A stretch of 64,000 nucleotides of DNA from Halomonas campaniensis. GTDB lineage: Bacteria; Pseudomonadota; Gammaproteobacteria; Pseudomonadales; Halomonadaceae. This document shows positions 1 to 9,474 of the stretch, one piece after another (positions within the stretch are counted from its first letter, which is position 1; each line of letters starts with the position of its first letter). A program made the position numbers and the translations under genes. A model generated the notes under the pieces. That model searched no databases and was not told the DNA's origin. It saw only the letters and a list, made by a program, of their open reading frames with translations. The stretch is taken from the NCBI RefSeq assembly GCF_002211105.1, contig NZ_JPUA01000010.1:42967-106966 (forward strand). Reading direction: 5' to 3'.

Positions 1-624
1 GTTGTCGCGCCGCCCAGTTACCAGCTGTGGGCACTCGCCCAAGGCTTCAACCGCCGAGGCCTCATCGGTCACCAGCGTTTGCTGCTGGCGAGCGGTTTCC
101 AGTGCTCGCCGCAGCAGCGCATAGCGAAAGCCCTGGGGGGTTAGTGCGTGCCACAACCCCTCCCGGGGTTCAGTGCGCGCGCTTTGGCACTGGTCATCGG
201 CACGTTTCATGGTATCGGCTACCGGCATCGCCAGAAGAGCGCCGGCGGAGTGGGTCGCCGCGGCTTGATAAAGCGCCAGAAGATCGTTCACGGTAATACA
301 GGGACGAGCCACATCATGCACTAGCACCACATCGTCATCGTTGGCCGCCATCGCGTGCAGAGCATTTAATACGCTGTCCATTCGCTCGCTGCCGCCCTCC
401 ACCCGCTGCCAGTCATTAAAAGGCACCCAGTGAGGTAAAAACCAGCGGTCATCGGCATCCAGGCAGAGCACCAGACGAGCGCTAGGAAAAGCACGATGAA
501 GACGCGCTAAGGTATGCGCCAGCACCGGCTGTTCATCGGCCAAGGTCAAATACTGTTTGGGTTTATCGGCCCCCATACGACGGCCTTGACCCGCCGCAGG
601 AACAATTAACCAGATTTGACTCAC
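1..624 (-). CDS. ispD: 2-C-methyl-D-erythritol 4-phosphate cytidylyltransferase, C-terminus cut by window edge
   Basis: IspD transfers CMP from CTP to methylerythritol phosphate, the third step of the MEP isoprenoid pathway in the cytoplasm. The N-terminus carries the nucleotide-binding signature PAAGQGRRMGADKPKQYL (about residues 9-26), followed further on by the HDVARP motif, both typical of the family. 208 codons are visible; the family is usually about 230 residues, so only the last 20 or so are missing. I chose a GTG start at 624-622, because it overlaps the ftsB stop as GTGA and places the signature at its normal distance from the N-terminus. The overlap implies translational coupling to ftsB, the usual gammaproteobacterial arrangement. 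Confidence 0.93.
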   Translation of the reverse strand, partial: MSQIWLIVPAAGQGRRMGADKPKQYLTLADEQPVLAHTLARLHRAFPSARLVLCLDADDRWFLPHWVPFNDWQRVEGGSERMDSVLNALHAMAANDDDVVLVHDVARPCITVNDLLALYQAAATHSAGALLAMPVADTMKRADDQCQSARTEPREGLWHALTPQGFRYALLRRALETARQQQTLVTDEASAVEALGECPQLVTGRRDN

Positions 625-959
625 TGCGGCGACTCCTGGGGAGCAACCAGACCTGCATTAATACCGATCAGCTCATTTTCAATCGCCACTCCCGGCACCC
701 AGAAAAACTGCTCATCGGTGCGCACCATGCCCATATCGCTGCGGGCACGCTCCTCAATCGCGTCTAAACCGGTTTTTAAATCCGTCACCTCTGCCGCCAG
801 CCGCGCATTGCGTTCGCGCATGGGCACATTGGCCGCCTCTTGCATCGCCACCCGCTGCTCCACGTGCTGTAAATCGCGCCAGCCGCCGTTGCCTAACCAC
901 AGCTCGTATTGCAGCAGCGCGAAGACAGCAAGCAATGTCAACACTAGCCATTTACGCAT
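621..959 (-). CDS. ftsB: Cell division protein FtsB
   Basis: FtsB is a small bitopic protein of the FtsQBL subcomplex of the divisome. This 112-residue product has a short cytoplasmic N-terminus, one hydrophobic segment (about residues 4-20), a heptad-rich region (about 28-75) expected to form the coiled coil with FtsL, and the conserved stretch around EERARSDMGM with RTDEQFF. The length is normal, with a slightly long C-terminal tail. It lies directly upstream of ispD, overlapping it by 3 bases. The gene upstream on the same strand is a COG3146 gene 181 bases away, rather than the enolase gene found there in some relatives. Confidence 0.93.
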   Translation of the reverse strand: MRKWLVLTLLAVFALLQYELWLGNGGWRDLQHVEQRVAMQEAANVPMRERNARLAAEVTDLKTGLDAIEERARSDMGMVRTDEQFFWVPGVAIENELIGINAGLVAPQESPQ

Positions 960-1140
960 TACTGCTCTCCGATAACCTATCTATTACAGCCTAACGTTTA
1001 CTTACGCTCGATTAAGCTGCAGGTAAAAATCACGTTTTAAAACAGCAGTTGTATCAAACAGACGCGCTGATTGGCGCGCATTATGCCATCAAGGCGCAAC
1101 ACCAGCGAGCCGTGCCTCGTTTAAATGGCAGCTTAAATGA

Positions 1141-2289
1141 CTACTTAAAGGGCAGCGCTTGATGGGCCGCCTCACGGTAGGCGCTGACATGTTCGCCCTC
1201 TTGATGGCAAAACTGGGCGACACCCGCGGCAAGCCCAGGGTGACTAATATAGTGCAGCGAGCGCACGCGCTGGGGTGCAAAGCCGCGTACCAGCTTATGC
1301 TCGCCCTGAGTACCTGGATCAAACAGCGTTAAGCCACGCTGTAAACAGTAGTCGATCCCCTGGTAGTAGCAGGCCTCAAAATGCAGGCAATCAGCGACCA
1401 CTTCGCTTCCCCAGTAGCGCCCATAGAGCGTGCTGCTGCCACAAAAATAGAGCGCTGCCGCCACCGGGCGCCCTTCAATGTATGCCTGTACCAGCACCAG
1501 CGCCTCCGGCATGGTTTGGCGCAGGCGCTCAAAAAAATCATGGTTTAAATAAGGGGGGCGGCCACGTTCATGATAGGTGATCGCATAGCAGCGATAGAAG
1601 TGCGCCATATCCGCTGAGGTGATCGCCTCGCCCTCCAAACGCGCTACCTGTAAGCCTTGCTCGGCGACCAAACGCCGCTCGCGCTTGATCATTTTGCGCC
1701 GTTTCGAGGTCAGGCTGGCTAGAAAGCCCTCAAAGTCACCGAAGCCGCGATCCCGCCACTGAAACTGTACACCTTCGCGGCTGATCAACTCAGGGCACTG
1801 TGCCTGCCAGGCGGCGACATCTGCCTCGTTGGCAAACAGCAGGTGCCAGCTTGATAGATCAAGGCGTTCGCACTGCTCCCGCCACGCGTTGGCCAGCAGT
1901 GCACGGACGGCCCTGGCGTCGGCGTGCCTGGCAATTAACGTGCGCGCCCCTGGCACTGGCGTGAACGGCACCGCGCTGAGGGCTTTGGGGTAGTAACGGC
2001 CCCCGGCGCGCTCCAGCGCTTCCGCCCAGCCCCAATCAAACACATACTCACCGTAGGAGTGATGCTTGCAATACATGGGCAGCGCCGCGACCAACTGTTC
2101 GCCTTGCCATACACTTAGATGGCACGGCTCCCAGCCCGTAGCCTCGCTGACAGACCCACTGGCCTCCAGGGCGTGTAAAAACGCGTGACGCAAAAATGGC
2201 TGATCGTCATCTACCAGTGAATCCCACTGGCTTGCCGTAATGGCCTCAATGGTGGGTAGAATAGTGATCGACAGTGGGGGTAACTGCAT
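1141..2289 (-). CDS. GNAT/FemAB-like acyltransferase family protein (COG3146)
   Basis: The 382-residue product resembles the COG3146 family, often labelled 'peptidogalycan biosynthesis protein' or GNAT-fold N-acetyltransferase; no member known to me has a firmly established substrate. Recognisable family segments are an N-terminal region with QPFLRHAFLHALE (about 30-42), the basic stretch LTSKRRKMIKRERR in the middle, and the C-terminal segment FDPGTQGEHKLVRGF. No signal peptide or membrane segment is seen, so it is probably cytoplasmic. It reads as a single gene between ftsB and the divergent aldehyde dehydrogenase. Family placement is good; function is unknown. Confidence 0.8.
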   Translation of the reverse strand: MQLPPLSITILPTIEAITASQWDSLVDDDQPFLRHAFLHALEASGSVSEATGWEPCHLSVWQGEQLVAALPMYCKHHSYGEYVFDWGWAEALERAGGRYYPKALSAVPFTPVPGARTLIARHADARAVRALLANAWREQCERLDLSSWHLLFANEADVAAWQAQCPELISREGVQFQWRDRGFGDFEGFLASLTSKRRKMIKRERRLVAEQGLQVARLEGEAITSADMAHFYRCYAITYHERGRPPYLNHDFFERLRQTMPEALVLVQAYIEGRPVAAALYFCGSSTLYGRYWGSEVVADCLHFEACYYQGIDYCLQRGLTLFDPGTQGEHKLVRGFAPQRVRSLHYISHPGLAAGVAQFCHQEGEHVSAYREAAHQALPFK

Positions 2290-2382
2290 AACACCTTCCC
2301 GAGCGGATAGAGGCTAAAAGACCACTTTACACTAACTGTTTATAGAAACCGTTTACACTCATCATCTATACGCACTGGCCAG

Positions 2383-2430
2383 ATCAACGGGCTAAATCAA
2401 AGAGCTAATTCAAAGAGCTAAATCAACGGC
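2383..2430. repeat. 13-bp tandem repeat upstream of the aldehyde dehydrogenase gene
   Basis: Three adjoining 13-base units (2383-2395, 2396-2408, 2409-2421) follow the pattern ATCAAMGRGCTAA, and a partial fourth runs to about 2430. They lie in the 233-base region between two divergent genes, roughly 100 bases ahead of the dehydrogenase start. They could be regulator-binding repeats or a slippage product; the sequence does not say which. Confidence 0.7.
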
Positions 2431-2522
2431 TGTGCCAACGAAGCCAATGAAAGCAGATGCGGCGCTTGAACTGCCGTACTTAACGTTAACGCCACGCCGG
2501 GAACGGCACATAAGGAGAGGCC

Positions 2523-3878
2523 ATGACGCGCGATCTAACGGGTGACTTTCAAACGCAGCGCCAAGCGGCCGATCAAATGCCCTACCCGACGCTAACGGTG
2601 CGTCGTGACCGGTTGGCCCGTCTAGCGCGTATGACCAAGCACCACCAGCTTGAGATTATCCGTGCGATTCAGACGGATTTTGGCCAGCGCAGCGATGTGG
2701 AAATACGCATGGCTGAAATCAACGCGGTGCTCCACGCTATCCGCCACACTAGGCTACATCTATGGCATTGGATGCGCCCTTGGTCGGTCAGTATGCCGTG
2801 GCGACTAACGCCAGCCCGGGCACGCATTGCGCCACAGCCGCTGGGTATTGTCGGGGTGATATCCCCCTGGAATTACCCCTGGAGCTTGGCGCTAATGCCG
2901 ATAGTGGATGCGTTTGCAGCAGGCAATGTGGTAATGCTCAAACCCAGCGAGCACTCCCCCGCCACCAGCAACCTCCTGCAACGCCTGGTAGCGCAATACT
3001 TCACCCTTGAAGAGTTCAAGGTAGTGGAAGGAGGTGTAGAGGTGGCGCGTCGTTTTAGCGAACTGCCGTTCGACCACTTGGTATTCACTGGCTCTACGGC
3101 GGTGGGCCGTCAGGTAGCCCAGGCAGCAGCGGTAAATTTAACCCCGGTGACACTTGAACTAGGTGGTAAGTCGCCCGCCATCGTGGCAGGCGACGCGGAC
3201 TTTGATAAAGCGGCAACGGATATTATTTTTGGTAAAGGTATGAACGGCGGGCAAACTTGTATCGCTCCCGACTACGTGCTGGTTGAAAGCCGCCATATTA
3301 GTGCTGTGGTCAAAGCGTTGAGCGAAGCTATTCAACGCCAGCGGCCCGATGATCATGCGGCCACCCACGCGATTAACGCGGCCCACCAGCAGCGGCTCGA
3401 TGCTATGCTGCAAGAAGCCCATGATCACGGCTGCAGAATCATCGATCACGGCCCTCATGCCCCTGCGCTGGTTATCGACCCGCACCGGGAGCTTCAGGTG
3501 ATGCGCGAAGAAATTTTTGGCCGCTGTTTGCCGGTGATTGGCGTGAGCGATATGTCAGCGGCAATACGCTATGTCAATGCCCGCCCCCACCCACTAGCGC
3601 TGTATGCCTTCACACATGATAAGGGCTTACAGCAGCAGTTGCTGCAAACGACACGCTCTGGCGCGCTGGTGTCTAATGCCACTCTGCTCCATCACGCTGT
3701 GCCCTCGTTACCTTTTGGTGGCGTCGGCGAGAGCGGCATGGGGGCCTACCATGGTCGTCACGGCTTTGAACGTTTTAGCCATTTGCGTGGCATCTTCTAT
3801 CAAGCTAAACGCTCGGCTAGCCGCATGCTGTATCCACCTTACCGGCGTTGGCTAATAAAACTGTTAGGTCTTGGCTAA
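2523..3878 (+). CDS. Coniferyl-aldehyde dehydrogenase-type aldehyde dehydrogenase
   Basis: NAD(P)-dependent oxidation of an aldehyde to the acid. The 451-residue product is a class 3-like ALDH closest in style to coniferyl aldehyde dehydrogenase (CalB). Visible hallmarks are the cofactor-binding segment ISPWNYPW (about 120-127), FTGSTAVGR, the catalytic glutamate in ELGGKSP and the catalytic cysteine in GGQTCIAPDY. The C-terminus is LPFGGVGESGMG, then a positively charged tail. The start is supported by a strong AAGGAGAGG just upstream. It stands alone, divergent from the COG3146 gene. The substrate cannot be read from sequence; general long-chain or aromatic aldehyde detoxification is equally possible. 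Confidence 0.88.
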   Translation: MTRDLTGDFQTQRQAADQMPYPTLTVRRDRLARLARMTKHHQLEIIRAIQTDFGQRSDVEIRMAEINAVLHAIRHTRLHLWHWMRPWSVSMPWRLTPARARIAPQPLGIVGVISPWNYPWSLALMPIVDAFAAGNVVMLKPSEHSPATSNLLQRLVAQYFTLEEFKVVEGGVEVARRFSELPFDHLVFTGSTAVGRQVAQAAAVNLTPVTLELGGKSPAIVAGDADFDKAATDIIFGKGMNGGQTCIAPDYVLVESRHISAVVKALSEAIQRQRPDDHAATHAINAAHQQRLDAMLQEAHDHGCRIIDHGPHAPALVIDPHRELQVMREEIFGRCLPVIGVSDMSAAIRYVNARPHPLALYAFTHDKGLQQQLLQTTRSGALVSNATLLHHAVPSLPFGGVGESGMGAYHGRHGFERFSHLRGIFYQAKRSASRMLYPPYRRWLIKLLGLG

Positions 3879-3966
3879 AGCTTGTCGGTTAATGTCCGAT
3901 ATTTAGTTACCTACTCGTCTAACGACCTCATGGAATGTTTTATTAACTCTCAGCTTTGGAACGGCC

Positions 3967-6204
3967 ATGCACGCCCCAGACACTCCTCATAACGAAACAG
4001 AGCGCCTGGCGGCTTTGCATGCCCTAGAGGTACTCGATACGCCTCACGACTCGGCTTTTGAGCGTTTGACGCAATTGGCACGTGACCTGTTCGGCGTGCC
4101 CATTGCTTTAGTGTCGCTGATTGATAAAGAGCGCCAGTGGTTCAAATCACACCGGGGGCTTGGTGTGTGTGAAACCAACCGAACCGTTTCATTCTGTGCC
4201 CATGCCATCGTCCATGATGCGCCGCTGGTCATTGAAGATACCCAGAAGGATGCGCGCTTTGCAGACAACCCGCTGGTCACCGACGCGCCGCACATCCGTT
4301 TTTACGCGGGTTATCCACTGCGGCCGCTGGAAGGTATGGCCATTGGTACGCTGTGTATTATTGATCGACAGCCGCGCCAGTTCAGCGAGCGGGATTTAAC
4401 GCTACTCGGCAGTTTAGCGGGTCAGGTTGAGGAGCTACTCCGCCAACACAAGCTGCAGCTGGAGCTATCCCGCACTGCTCAACGGATGCATAAAGAGCAG
4501 AAACTGCTCAAAGTACTCCACCAAGGCATTACGGATTACCAAGCGCTGATGTCGGGCAGACGGCTGTGGGTGTTTCTAATGGAGGCGCTGCGCGAACTGA
4601 CCGATAGCGACTACGCCCTGATTGGCGAAGTGCTGCCCACCAACACCACCAATGCCCTTAAAATTCACGCCATCACTGATCTTTCCTGGAGTGAGGAGTC
4701 ACGCCACCTGATGGAGCAGTTGCGTAGCGGCGACATGACCATCACCAACCCCCACTCGCTGGTGGGCCGTGTGTTTGCGTTCGGTGAAGTGATTATGACC
4801 GACGATGTGTATGGCCACGCCCAACGCGGTGGTTTTCCTCCCGGGCATCCGCCCCTGCATAACTACCTCGGCGTGCCGATTTTCAGCGGCGAACAGTTAG
4901 TCGGTATGTACGCCATTGCCAACAGTAAACAGCCGCTTAACCAAGCGTTGCTGGATTGGCTACAGCCGTTTACCGACACCTGCTCGCTATTGATCAACCT
5001 TTACAGCCAAATGGCCGAGCGCGAACAGGTCATGCGCGATCTGGCCGCCGCCCGAGACCAGGCGGAAACCGCTAGCCGGGCGAAAAGCGAATTCCTGTCG
5101 TCGATGAGCCACGAACTCCGCACGCCGCTCAATGCGATTATCGGGTTTGCCCAAATACTGGCCAATAGCCGCCGCGAACCGCTGGGCGACAAACAGCATC
5201 GCCAGGTCTCCCAAATTGAGCGGAGTGGCCAGCATCTGCTTAGCTTGATTAACGAAGTGCTGGATTTGGCCAAGATCGAAGCGGGTCATATGACGCTCTC
5301 CATCGAGCCGATTATTCTCGCCAACGTATTTAACGATGCCTGCTCCACACTGGAACCCAGCGCCGAGGCAGCAGGCATCCATTTTCGCTATACATCGCCC
5401 AATGATCGTTGGCAGGTCAACGCCGACTACACGCGCACCAAACAAATACTTTTGAACCTGCTCTCCAATGCAATCAAGTACAACAGCACCAACGGCTCAA
5501 TCGATATAGCCGTGGCCCACTTGGTTGACCATGTGCGCATCAGCGTGACCGACACCGGCCCCGGCATTGCCCCTGAACGACAGCACGAGCTATTCGAACC
5601 CTTTAATCGCCTTGATGCAGAAGGTGGCAGCATCGAAGGCTCCGGTATTGGCCTGGCGATTACCCGCGAGCTGGTCGAGCGTATGAACGGCGAGATCGGC
5701 GTAGACAGTCAGCCCGGCCAGGGCGCGACCTTTTGGTTTACCTTACCCACTGCTAACGCAGACGCTACCGCCGACGCGACTCCTGCGACTCACCCGGTTC
5801 ATGCTCAGCCCAGCAATGCTTGTACGCTGCTCTATATCGAGGATAACCCTGCCAATCAGCGGCTGATGGAAGACATCATTGAAGAGCTGGGCGGGATAAC
5901 GCTGCAGATTGCGCCCAGCGCCGAAATCGGCCTGGAAATAATGCGCCACTGCTCGCCTGCCCTGGTACTCATGGATGTCCACCTGCCGGGCATGAACGGC
6001 TACCAGACATTGGAAGCGATGCGCCGCGACCCACAGCTGCAAGCCTTGCCGGTGGTGGCCCTATCGGCCAACGCTCTGCCGGGCGACATCAAGCGCGGTT
6101 TGGAAGCAGGCTTTAACGGCTACCTCACCAAACCGCTTGAACTTGATAAACTAGAAGCCACCATTGCCCAGTTCATTCAGACTGCGTCAGGGAAGGAACC
6201 ATGA
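3967..6204 (+). CDS. Hybrid sensor histidine kinase with two GAF domains and a receiver domain
   Basis: The 745-residue protein has no membrane segment and is probably a cytoplasmic sensor. Order of domains: GAF (about 20-160), short coiled stretch, second GAF-like domain (about 200-345), coiled coil (about 350-375), HisKA with the phospho-accepting histidine in SHELRTPLN (His382), HATPase with DTGPGIAP and SGIGLAI, and a C-terminal receiver with the phospho-acceptor in LMDVHLPG (Asp670). All catalytic boxes look intact. Its stop overlaps the start of the next gene as ATGA, so it is translationally coupled to a REC-GGDEF-EAL protein that is its likely phosphorelay partner. The signal is unknown. 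Confidence 0.92.
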   Translation: MHAPDTPHNETERLAALHALEVLDTPHDSAFERLTQLARDLFGVPIALVSLIDKERQWFKSHRGLGVCETNRTVSFCAHAIVHDAPLVIEDTQKDARFADNPLVTDAPHIRFYAGYPLRPLEGMAIGTLCIIDRQPRQFSERDLTLLGSLAGQVEELLRQHKLQLELSRTAQRMHKEQKLLKVLHQGITDYQALMSGRRLWVFLMEALRELTDSDYALIGEVLPTNTTNALKIHAITDLSWSEESRHLMEQLRSGDMTITNPHSLVGRVFAFGEVIMTDDVYGHAQRGGFPPGHPPLHNYLGVPIFSGEQLVGMYAIANSKQPLNQALLDWLQPFTDTCSLLINLYSQMAEREQVMRDLAAARDQAETASRAKSEFLSSMSHELRTPLNAIIGFAQILANSRREPLGDKQHRQVSQIERSGQHLLSLINEVLDLAKIEAGHMTLSIEPIILANVFNDACSTLEPSAEAAGIHFRYTSPNDRWQVNADYTRTKQILLNLLSNAIKYNSTNGSIDIAVAHLVDHVRISVTDTGPGIAPERQHELFEPFNRLDAEGGSIEGSGIGLAITRELVERMNGEIGVDSQPGQGATFWFTLPTANADATADATPATHPVHAQPSNACTLLYIEDNPANQRLMEDIIEELGGITLQIAPSAEIGLEIMRHCSPALVLMDVHLPGMNGYQTLEAMRRDPQLQALPVVALSANALPGDIKRGLEAGFNGYLTKPLELDKLEATIAQFIQTASGKEP

Positions 6205-7967
6205 GCCTTACTGAAAAACATCTGTTAATAGTGGATGACAGCACGGTTAACATCGAGCTCATGTTTGATCTTCTTGACGAGTATGGGTTTGAAAACATCC
6301 ACGGGATCAATGACCCCCGTGAGGTGCTTCGCCACTGCCAGCAGCAGTTGCCGGATCTACTGCTGCTGGATATCCGTATGCCGCACCTAGACGGCTACGC
6401 AGTGATTGAAGAGCTCAGTGCACATTTTGCCGAGCAGATGCCGCCGATTATCGTGCTGACGGCGCAAATTGATGACGTGACCCGCCATCGGGCCCTGAGT
6501 ATGGGCGTACGCGATTTCATCACTAAACCATTCAAGCAAGATGAAGTATTGCAACGCATACGCAATACCTTAAACATTGAACACCGCTACCAGGTGCGTG
6601 ATAAGCAGGCCGACACTCTCGAACAGATGGTCGCCAAACGCACCCAAGAGTTAGATCGCCAGTCACGCACCGACCCTATTACCCAACTGCCTAACCGGCG
6701 TGGATTAGACCAGGCATTGCACAAAGCTGCCCTTAAAGCTTCCGGCACGGGGCTACTGTTTATCGCGATTGATAAACTCGATGATGTGGTGCGGCTGCAC
6801 GGCTACCGGGTTGCCGATCAACTGCTGTGTTCGGTTAGCCAACGGCTACGCCAACAGCTCGACGCTGACTGCCTGCTCGGGATATGGGGAGGGAGCGAGC
6901 TGCTGGTCATTACCCCTACGGCAAACCCCACCCAACTGCTGCACCTGGCCGAGCAACTGCTCGAGTGTTTCGACCATGATCAGGTGCTGGAGGAGTTTCT
7001 GCTTCCCCTCAGTGCCCGTATCGGCATTAGTGCCGAAGCAAGCGACTTTGACACAGAACGCTTGGTACATATGGCGGCTTTAGCACTGCCACCTCTGGAG
7101 TCGCTCAAGGTTCAGTACTACACACCGGCGCTTGAGACCAAGCAGCGGCATCGGCTGCATATTCAGCAGGCGATCCGCGGCGCCACCGCGCGTGGCGAGA
7201 TGTCGCTCGCCTTTCAACCCAAACTATCGCTGGCTGACCACAAGATTCTCGGCGCGGAAGCGCTGCTACGTTGGCAGCACCCGGAGTTCGGCCTCATCTC
7301 TCCAGGTGAATTTATTCCGCTGGCAGAGGCCAGCGGTGATATTCTCTGCATAGGCGACTGGGTGCTGGATGAAGCCATGCGCTATATCAGCACCTGGCGG
7401 GCACAAGGGCTGCTCAATGACGATTTTCATATTGCGGTGAATGTGGCCGCTCGTCAGTTAAGCCGCAAAGACTTTGCCCAACAGCTACTTGCTCGCCTTG
7501 AACAGTGGCAAATTCCCGAGCGCTTCCTAGCCCTGGAAGTGACCGAATCGGGGCTGGTAAGCGATATGAATCACGCTCGTCAGCAGCTTGCCCAATTGGC
7601 TGAAATGAATATCGCCGTGGCCATTGACGATTTTGGCACCGGCCAATCGTCGTTGGCGTATATTAAAACGTTGCCCTTCTCGACGCTTAAGATAGATCGT
7701 GCCTTTGTGATGGACTTGGAAACCAGCGCGATTGACCGTCAACTGGCGCATACCATTACTCAGCTTGCTCATAGTGTGGGCTGCGATGTAGTGGCAGAAG
7801 GCATCGAAAACTCAGCCCAGGCGGCTTACTTAAGCTCTATCGGCTGTGAAGCCGCGCAAGGCTACTTCTATGCTCGTCCGCTGTCTGCCGAAGCATTTTT
7901 GGCCTGGTGCAGCGAATGGAAGCCACTTTGTTCCACCCCCCATACGGAGACCGTTAATGGCTCATGA
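6201..7967 (+). CDS. Response regulator with degenerate GGDEF and intact EAL domain (c-di-GMP phosphodiesterase)
   Basis: The 588-residue protein has a receiver (phospho-acceptor in LLDIRMPH, Asp57), a linker, a GGDEF-like domain and an EAL domain. The cyclase signature reads GGSEL (230-234), so cyclic di-GMP synthesis is unlikely. The EAL part keeps the residues expected for hydrolysis: EALLRW (Glu353), [25 protein letters not shown] and AEGIE with QGY. The likely role is phosphorylation-controlled cyclic di-GMP breakdown downstream of the overlapping histidine kinase. The 3' end overlaps the HexR-type gene by 11 bases, which makes a three-gene coupled unit. Confidence 0.92.
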   Translation: MSLTEKHLLIVDDSTVNIELMFDLLDEYGFENIHGINDPREVLRHCQQQLPDLLLLDIRMPHLDGYAVIEELSAHFAEQMPPIIVLTAQIDDVTRHRALSMGVRDFITKPFKQDEVLQRIRNTLNIEHRYQVRDKQADTLEQMVAKRTQELDRQSRTDPITQLPNRRGLDQALHKAALKASGTGLLFIAIDKLDDVVRLHGYRVADQLLCSVSQRLRQQLDADCLLGIWGGSELLVITPTANPTQLLHLAEQLLECFDHDQVLEEFLLPLSARIGISAEASDFDTERLVHMAALALPPLESLKVQYYTPALETKQRHRLHIQQAIRGATARGEMSLAFQPKLSLADHKILGAEALLRWQHPEFGLISPGEFIPLAEASGDILCIGDWVLDEAMRYISTWRAQGLLNDDFHIAVNVAARQLSRKDFAQQLLARLEQWQIPERFLALEVTESGLVSDMNHARQQLAQLAEMNIAVAIDDFGTGQSSLAYIKTLPFSTLKIDRAFVMDLETSAIDRQLAHTITQLAHSVGCDVVAEGIENSAQAAYLSSIGCEAAQGYFYARPLSAEAFLAWCSEWKPLCSTPHTETVNGS

Positions 7968-8820
7968 CTTACTTGACCGCTTACGCGAACGTTTAGAAGA
8001 ACTCAACCGCTCAGAGCGTAAAGTCGCCAATGTAATTCTTGAAGACCCAACGATCGCCACCAGCCTCAGCATTGCTAGCCTGGCTCAGGCGGCAAGCGTC
8101 AGCGAACCTACGGTTAATCGTTTCTGCCGCAACTTTGGCGCCAAAGGCTACCCTGATTTCAAAATCAAACTGGCCCAGAGCTTAGCCGGTGGTACACCCT
8201 ACGTGACCCGCGCAGTGGAGCCCGGTGACACTGCCACCCAGTACACCCACAAAATTTTTGGCGCCACCATCGCCGCCCTCGATCAAGCCCAGCGCGAAAT
8301 CGATATGAGCGCCGTCGAGCGCATGGTCGACTACCTCACCCAGGCCAAGCAGATCCACATTTTTGGCTTGGGCGCCTCCGGCGCGGTGGCTCAGGATGCC
8401 CAGCACAAGTTCTTCCGCTTCAACCTGCCGGTGATGGCCTACATTGATGTGCTGATGCAGCGCATGGTCGCCGCCGCTTGCCACACCGGGGATGTGGTAG
8501 TGATCATCTCCTACACCGGGCGCACCCGTGAGTTGGTGGATATCGCCCGTCTTGCACGGGAAGCCGGAGCAGTGGTACTCGGTATCACCGCGCCCAACTC
8601 GCCGGTAGCCAACGAGTGCACCGCCACCCTGGACGTCGCCACCCCCGAAGACACCGACCACTACATGCCGATGACCTCGCGGGTCATTCAGTTAACGCTG
8701 ATTGATGCGCTGGCTACCGGGGTGACCTTGAGGCGCGGTGAAGACTTCTTACCCCACCTCAAGAAAATCAAAGACAGCCTGCGCGATACCCGCTTTCCGG
8801 TGGAAAAGCCTGGGAAGTGA
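7957..8820 (+). CDS. hexR: HexR/RpiR-family sugar-phosphate-responsive transcriptional regulator
   Basis: 287-residue regulator with an N-terminal RpiR-type helix-turn-helix (residues 1-75, with [20 protein letters not shown]) and a C-terminal SIS domain (about 120-260, with [19 protein letters not shown] and ISYTGRT). HexR proteins repress central sugar catabolism genes and are released by 2-keto-3-deoxy-6-phosphogluconate. The ATG at 7957 is preferred because it follows ACGGAGA and gives the normal [10 protein letters not shown]-terminus; a longer in-frame extension lies inside the preceding gene and looks like shadow sequence. The gene overlaps the EAL gene by 11 bases. No Entner-Doudoroff genes lie beside it here. 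Confidence 0.87.
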   Translation: MAHDLLDRLRERLEELNRSERKVANVILEDPTIATSLSIASLAQAASVSEPTVNRFCRNFGAKGYPDFKIKLAQSLAGGTPYVTRAVEPGDTATQYTHKIFGATIAALDQAQREIDMSAVERMVDYLTQAKQIHIFGLGASGAVAQDAQHKFFRFNLPVMAYIDVLMQRMVAAACHTGDVVVIISYTGRTRELVDIARLAREAGAVVLGITAPNSPVANECTATLDVATPEDTDHYMPMTSRVIQLTLIDALATGVTLRRGEDFLPHLKKIKDSLRDTRFPVEKPGK

Positions 8821-8848
8821 ACATGTTTGGATAGCTAATTGGTAAGGT

Positions 8849-8996
8849 GACGAGGGCAGGTTTCCGCGTGGGCGCTGTGAACCCATCCCTGGGCGCTACT
8901 TTTGCCATCTGACCGCCATGGATGGCGGGAATGCCGGAATTGTTGGGAACATTTTCCGGCCCTGGCAAAAGACCCTCGCTTCAACCTGCCCTCGTC
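8849..8996. repeat. Interspersed palindromic element, copy A
   Basis: A 148-base element between the convergent hexR and ridA genes. The outer arms are a perfect 14-base inverted repeat (8849-8862 with 8983-8996). Inside are a second pair (8899-8907 with 8963-8971), a small hairpin (8913-8919 with 8922-8928) and CCGGAA/TTCCGG (8934-8939 with 8954-8959). A 25-base core at 8873-8897, ending CCCTGGGCGCT, matches copy B (32235-32331) at 23 of 25 positions, and the tail at 8967-8981 is also shared. No open reading frame or T-run terminator explains it. Confidence 0.85.
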
Positions 8997-9042
8997 CCCT
9001 AGAGATATGGCCATAAACTTTTAAGCGCTAAAGGATCAGCCG

Positions 9043-9402
9043 TTAGTGGCTCACCGCGGCAGTAACAGTAATTTCCACTTTGAGTTCATCGGCGGGCATG
9101 GGCGCACAGACACAGGTGCGCGCCGGTGCGTAGCCTGCGGGTACCCAGGCATCCCACACCTCGTTCATGGCGGCAAAGTCACCACCCTCTTTCAGGTAAA
9201 TCGTTGCGCTTAACAACTGCTCACGGCTTGAACCAATCTCTTTCAGTAGCGCATCCACCCGCGCCAGCATGCTTTCCGTTTGGGCGTTGATATCGCCCTC
9301 GCGAGCCTCCGGGCCAGCCACTTGGCCGCACAGATAGGCCACACCCTGATGAATCACCGCTCGGCTCATGCGAGCTTTTGTATCGTGACGTTGGATGGCC
9401 AT
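9043..9402 (-). CDS. RidA/YjgF family protein
   Basis: 119-residue member of the RidA (YjgF/YER057c/UK114) family; archetypal RidA hydrolyses reactive enamine/imine intermediates from PLP-dependent enzymes. Family features seen are [10 protein letters not shown], a conserved central [19 protein letters not shown] and the C-terminal segment [20 protein letters not shown], where the arginine corresponds to the carboxylate-binding residue. The length is typical. The start has a good TTAGGAG upstream. It lies downstream of, and on the same strand as, an Lrp/AsnC-type regulator (72-base gap), so the two may be co-transcribed. The exact subgroup and substrate are not resolved. Confidence 0.88.
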   Translation of the reverse strand: MAIQRHDTKARMSRAVIHQGVAYLCGQVAGPEAREGDINAQTESMLARVDALLKEIGSSREQLLSATIYLKEGGDFAAMNEVWDAWVPAGYAPARTCVCAPMPADELKVEITVTAAVSH

Positions 9403-9474
9403 AGTGCAAACTCCTAATAGGTTGAGAAAAAGCAGTCTAAACCGCCTGGCTTACCCTTGACCATGCCTTCTTTA

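Noticed and set aside
8182..8661. Long minus-strand open frame inside hexR
   Set aside because: It is the mirror of a well-conserved regulator gene; the predicted product is glycine/valine-rich with no recognisable motif.
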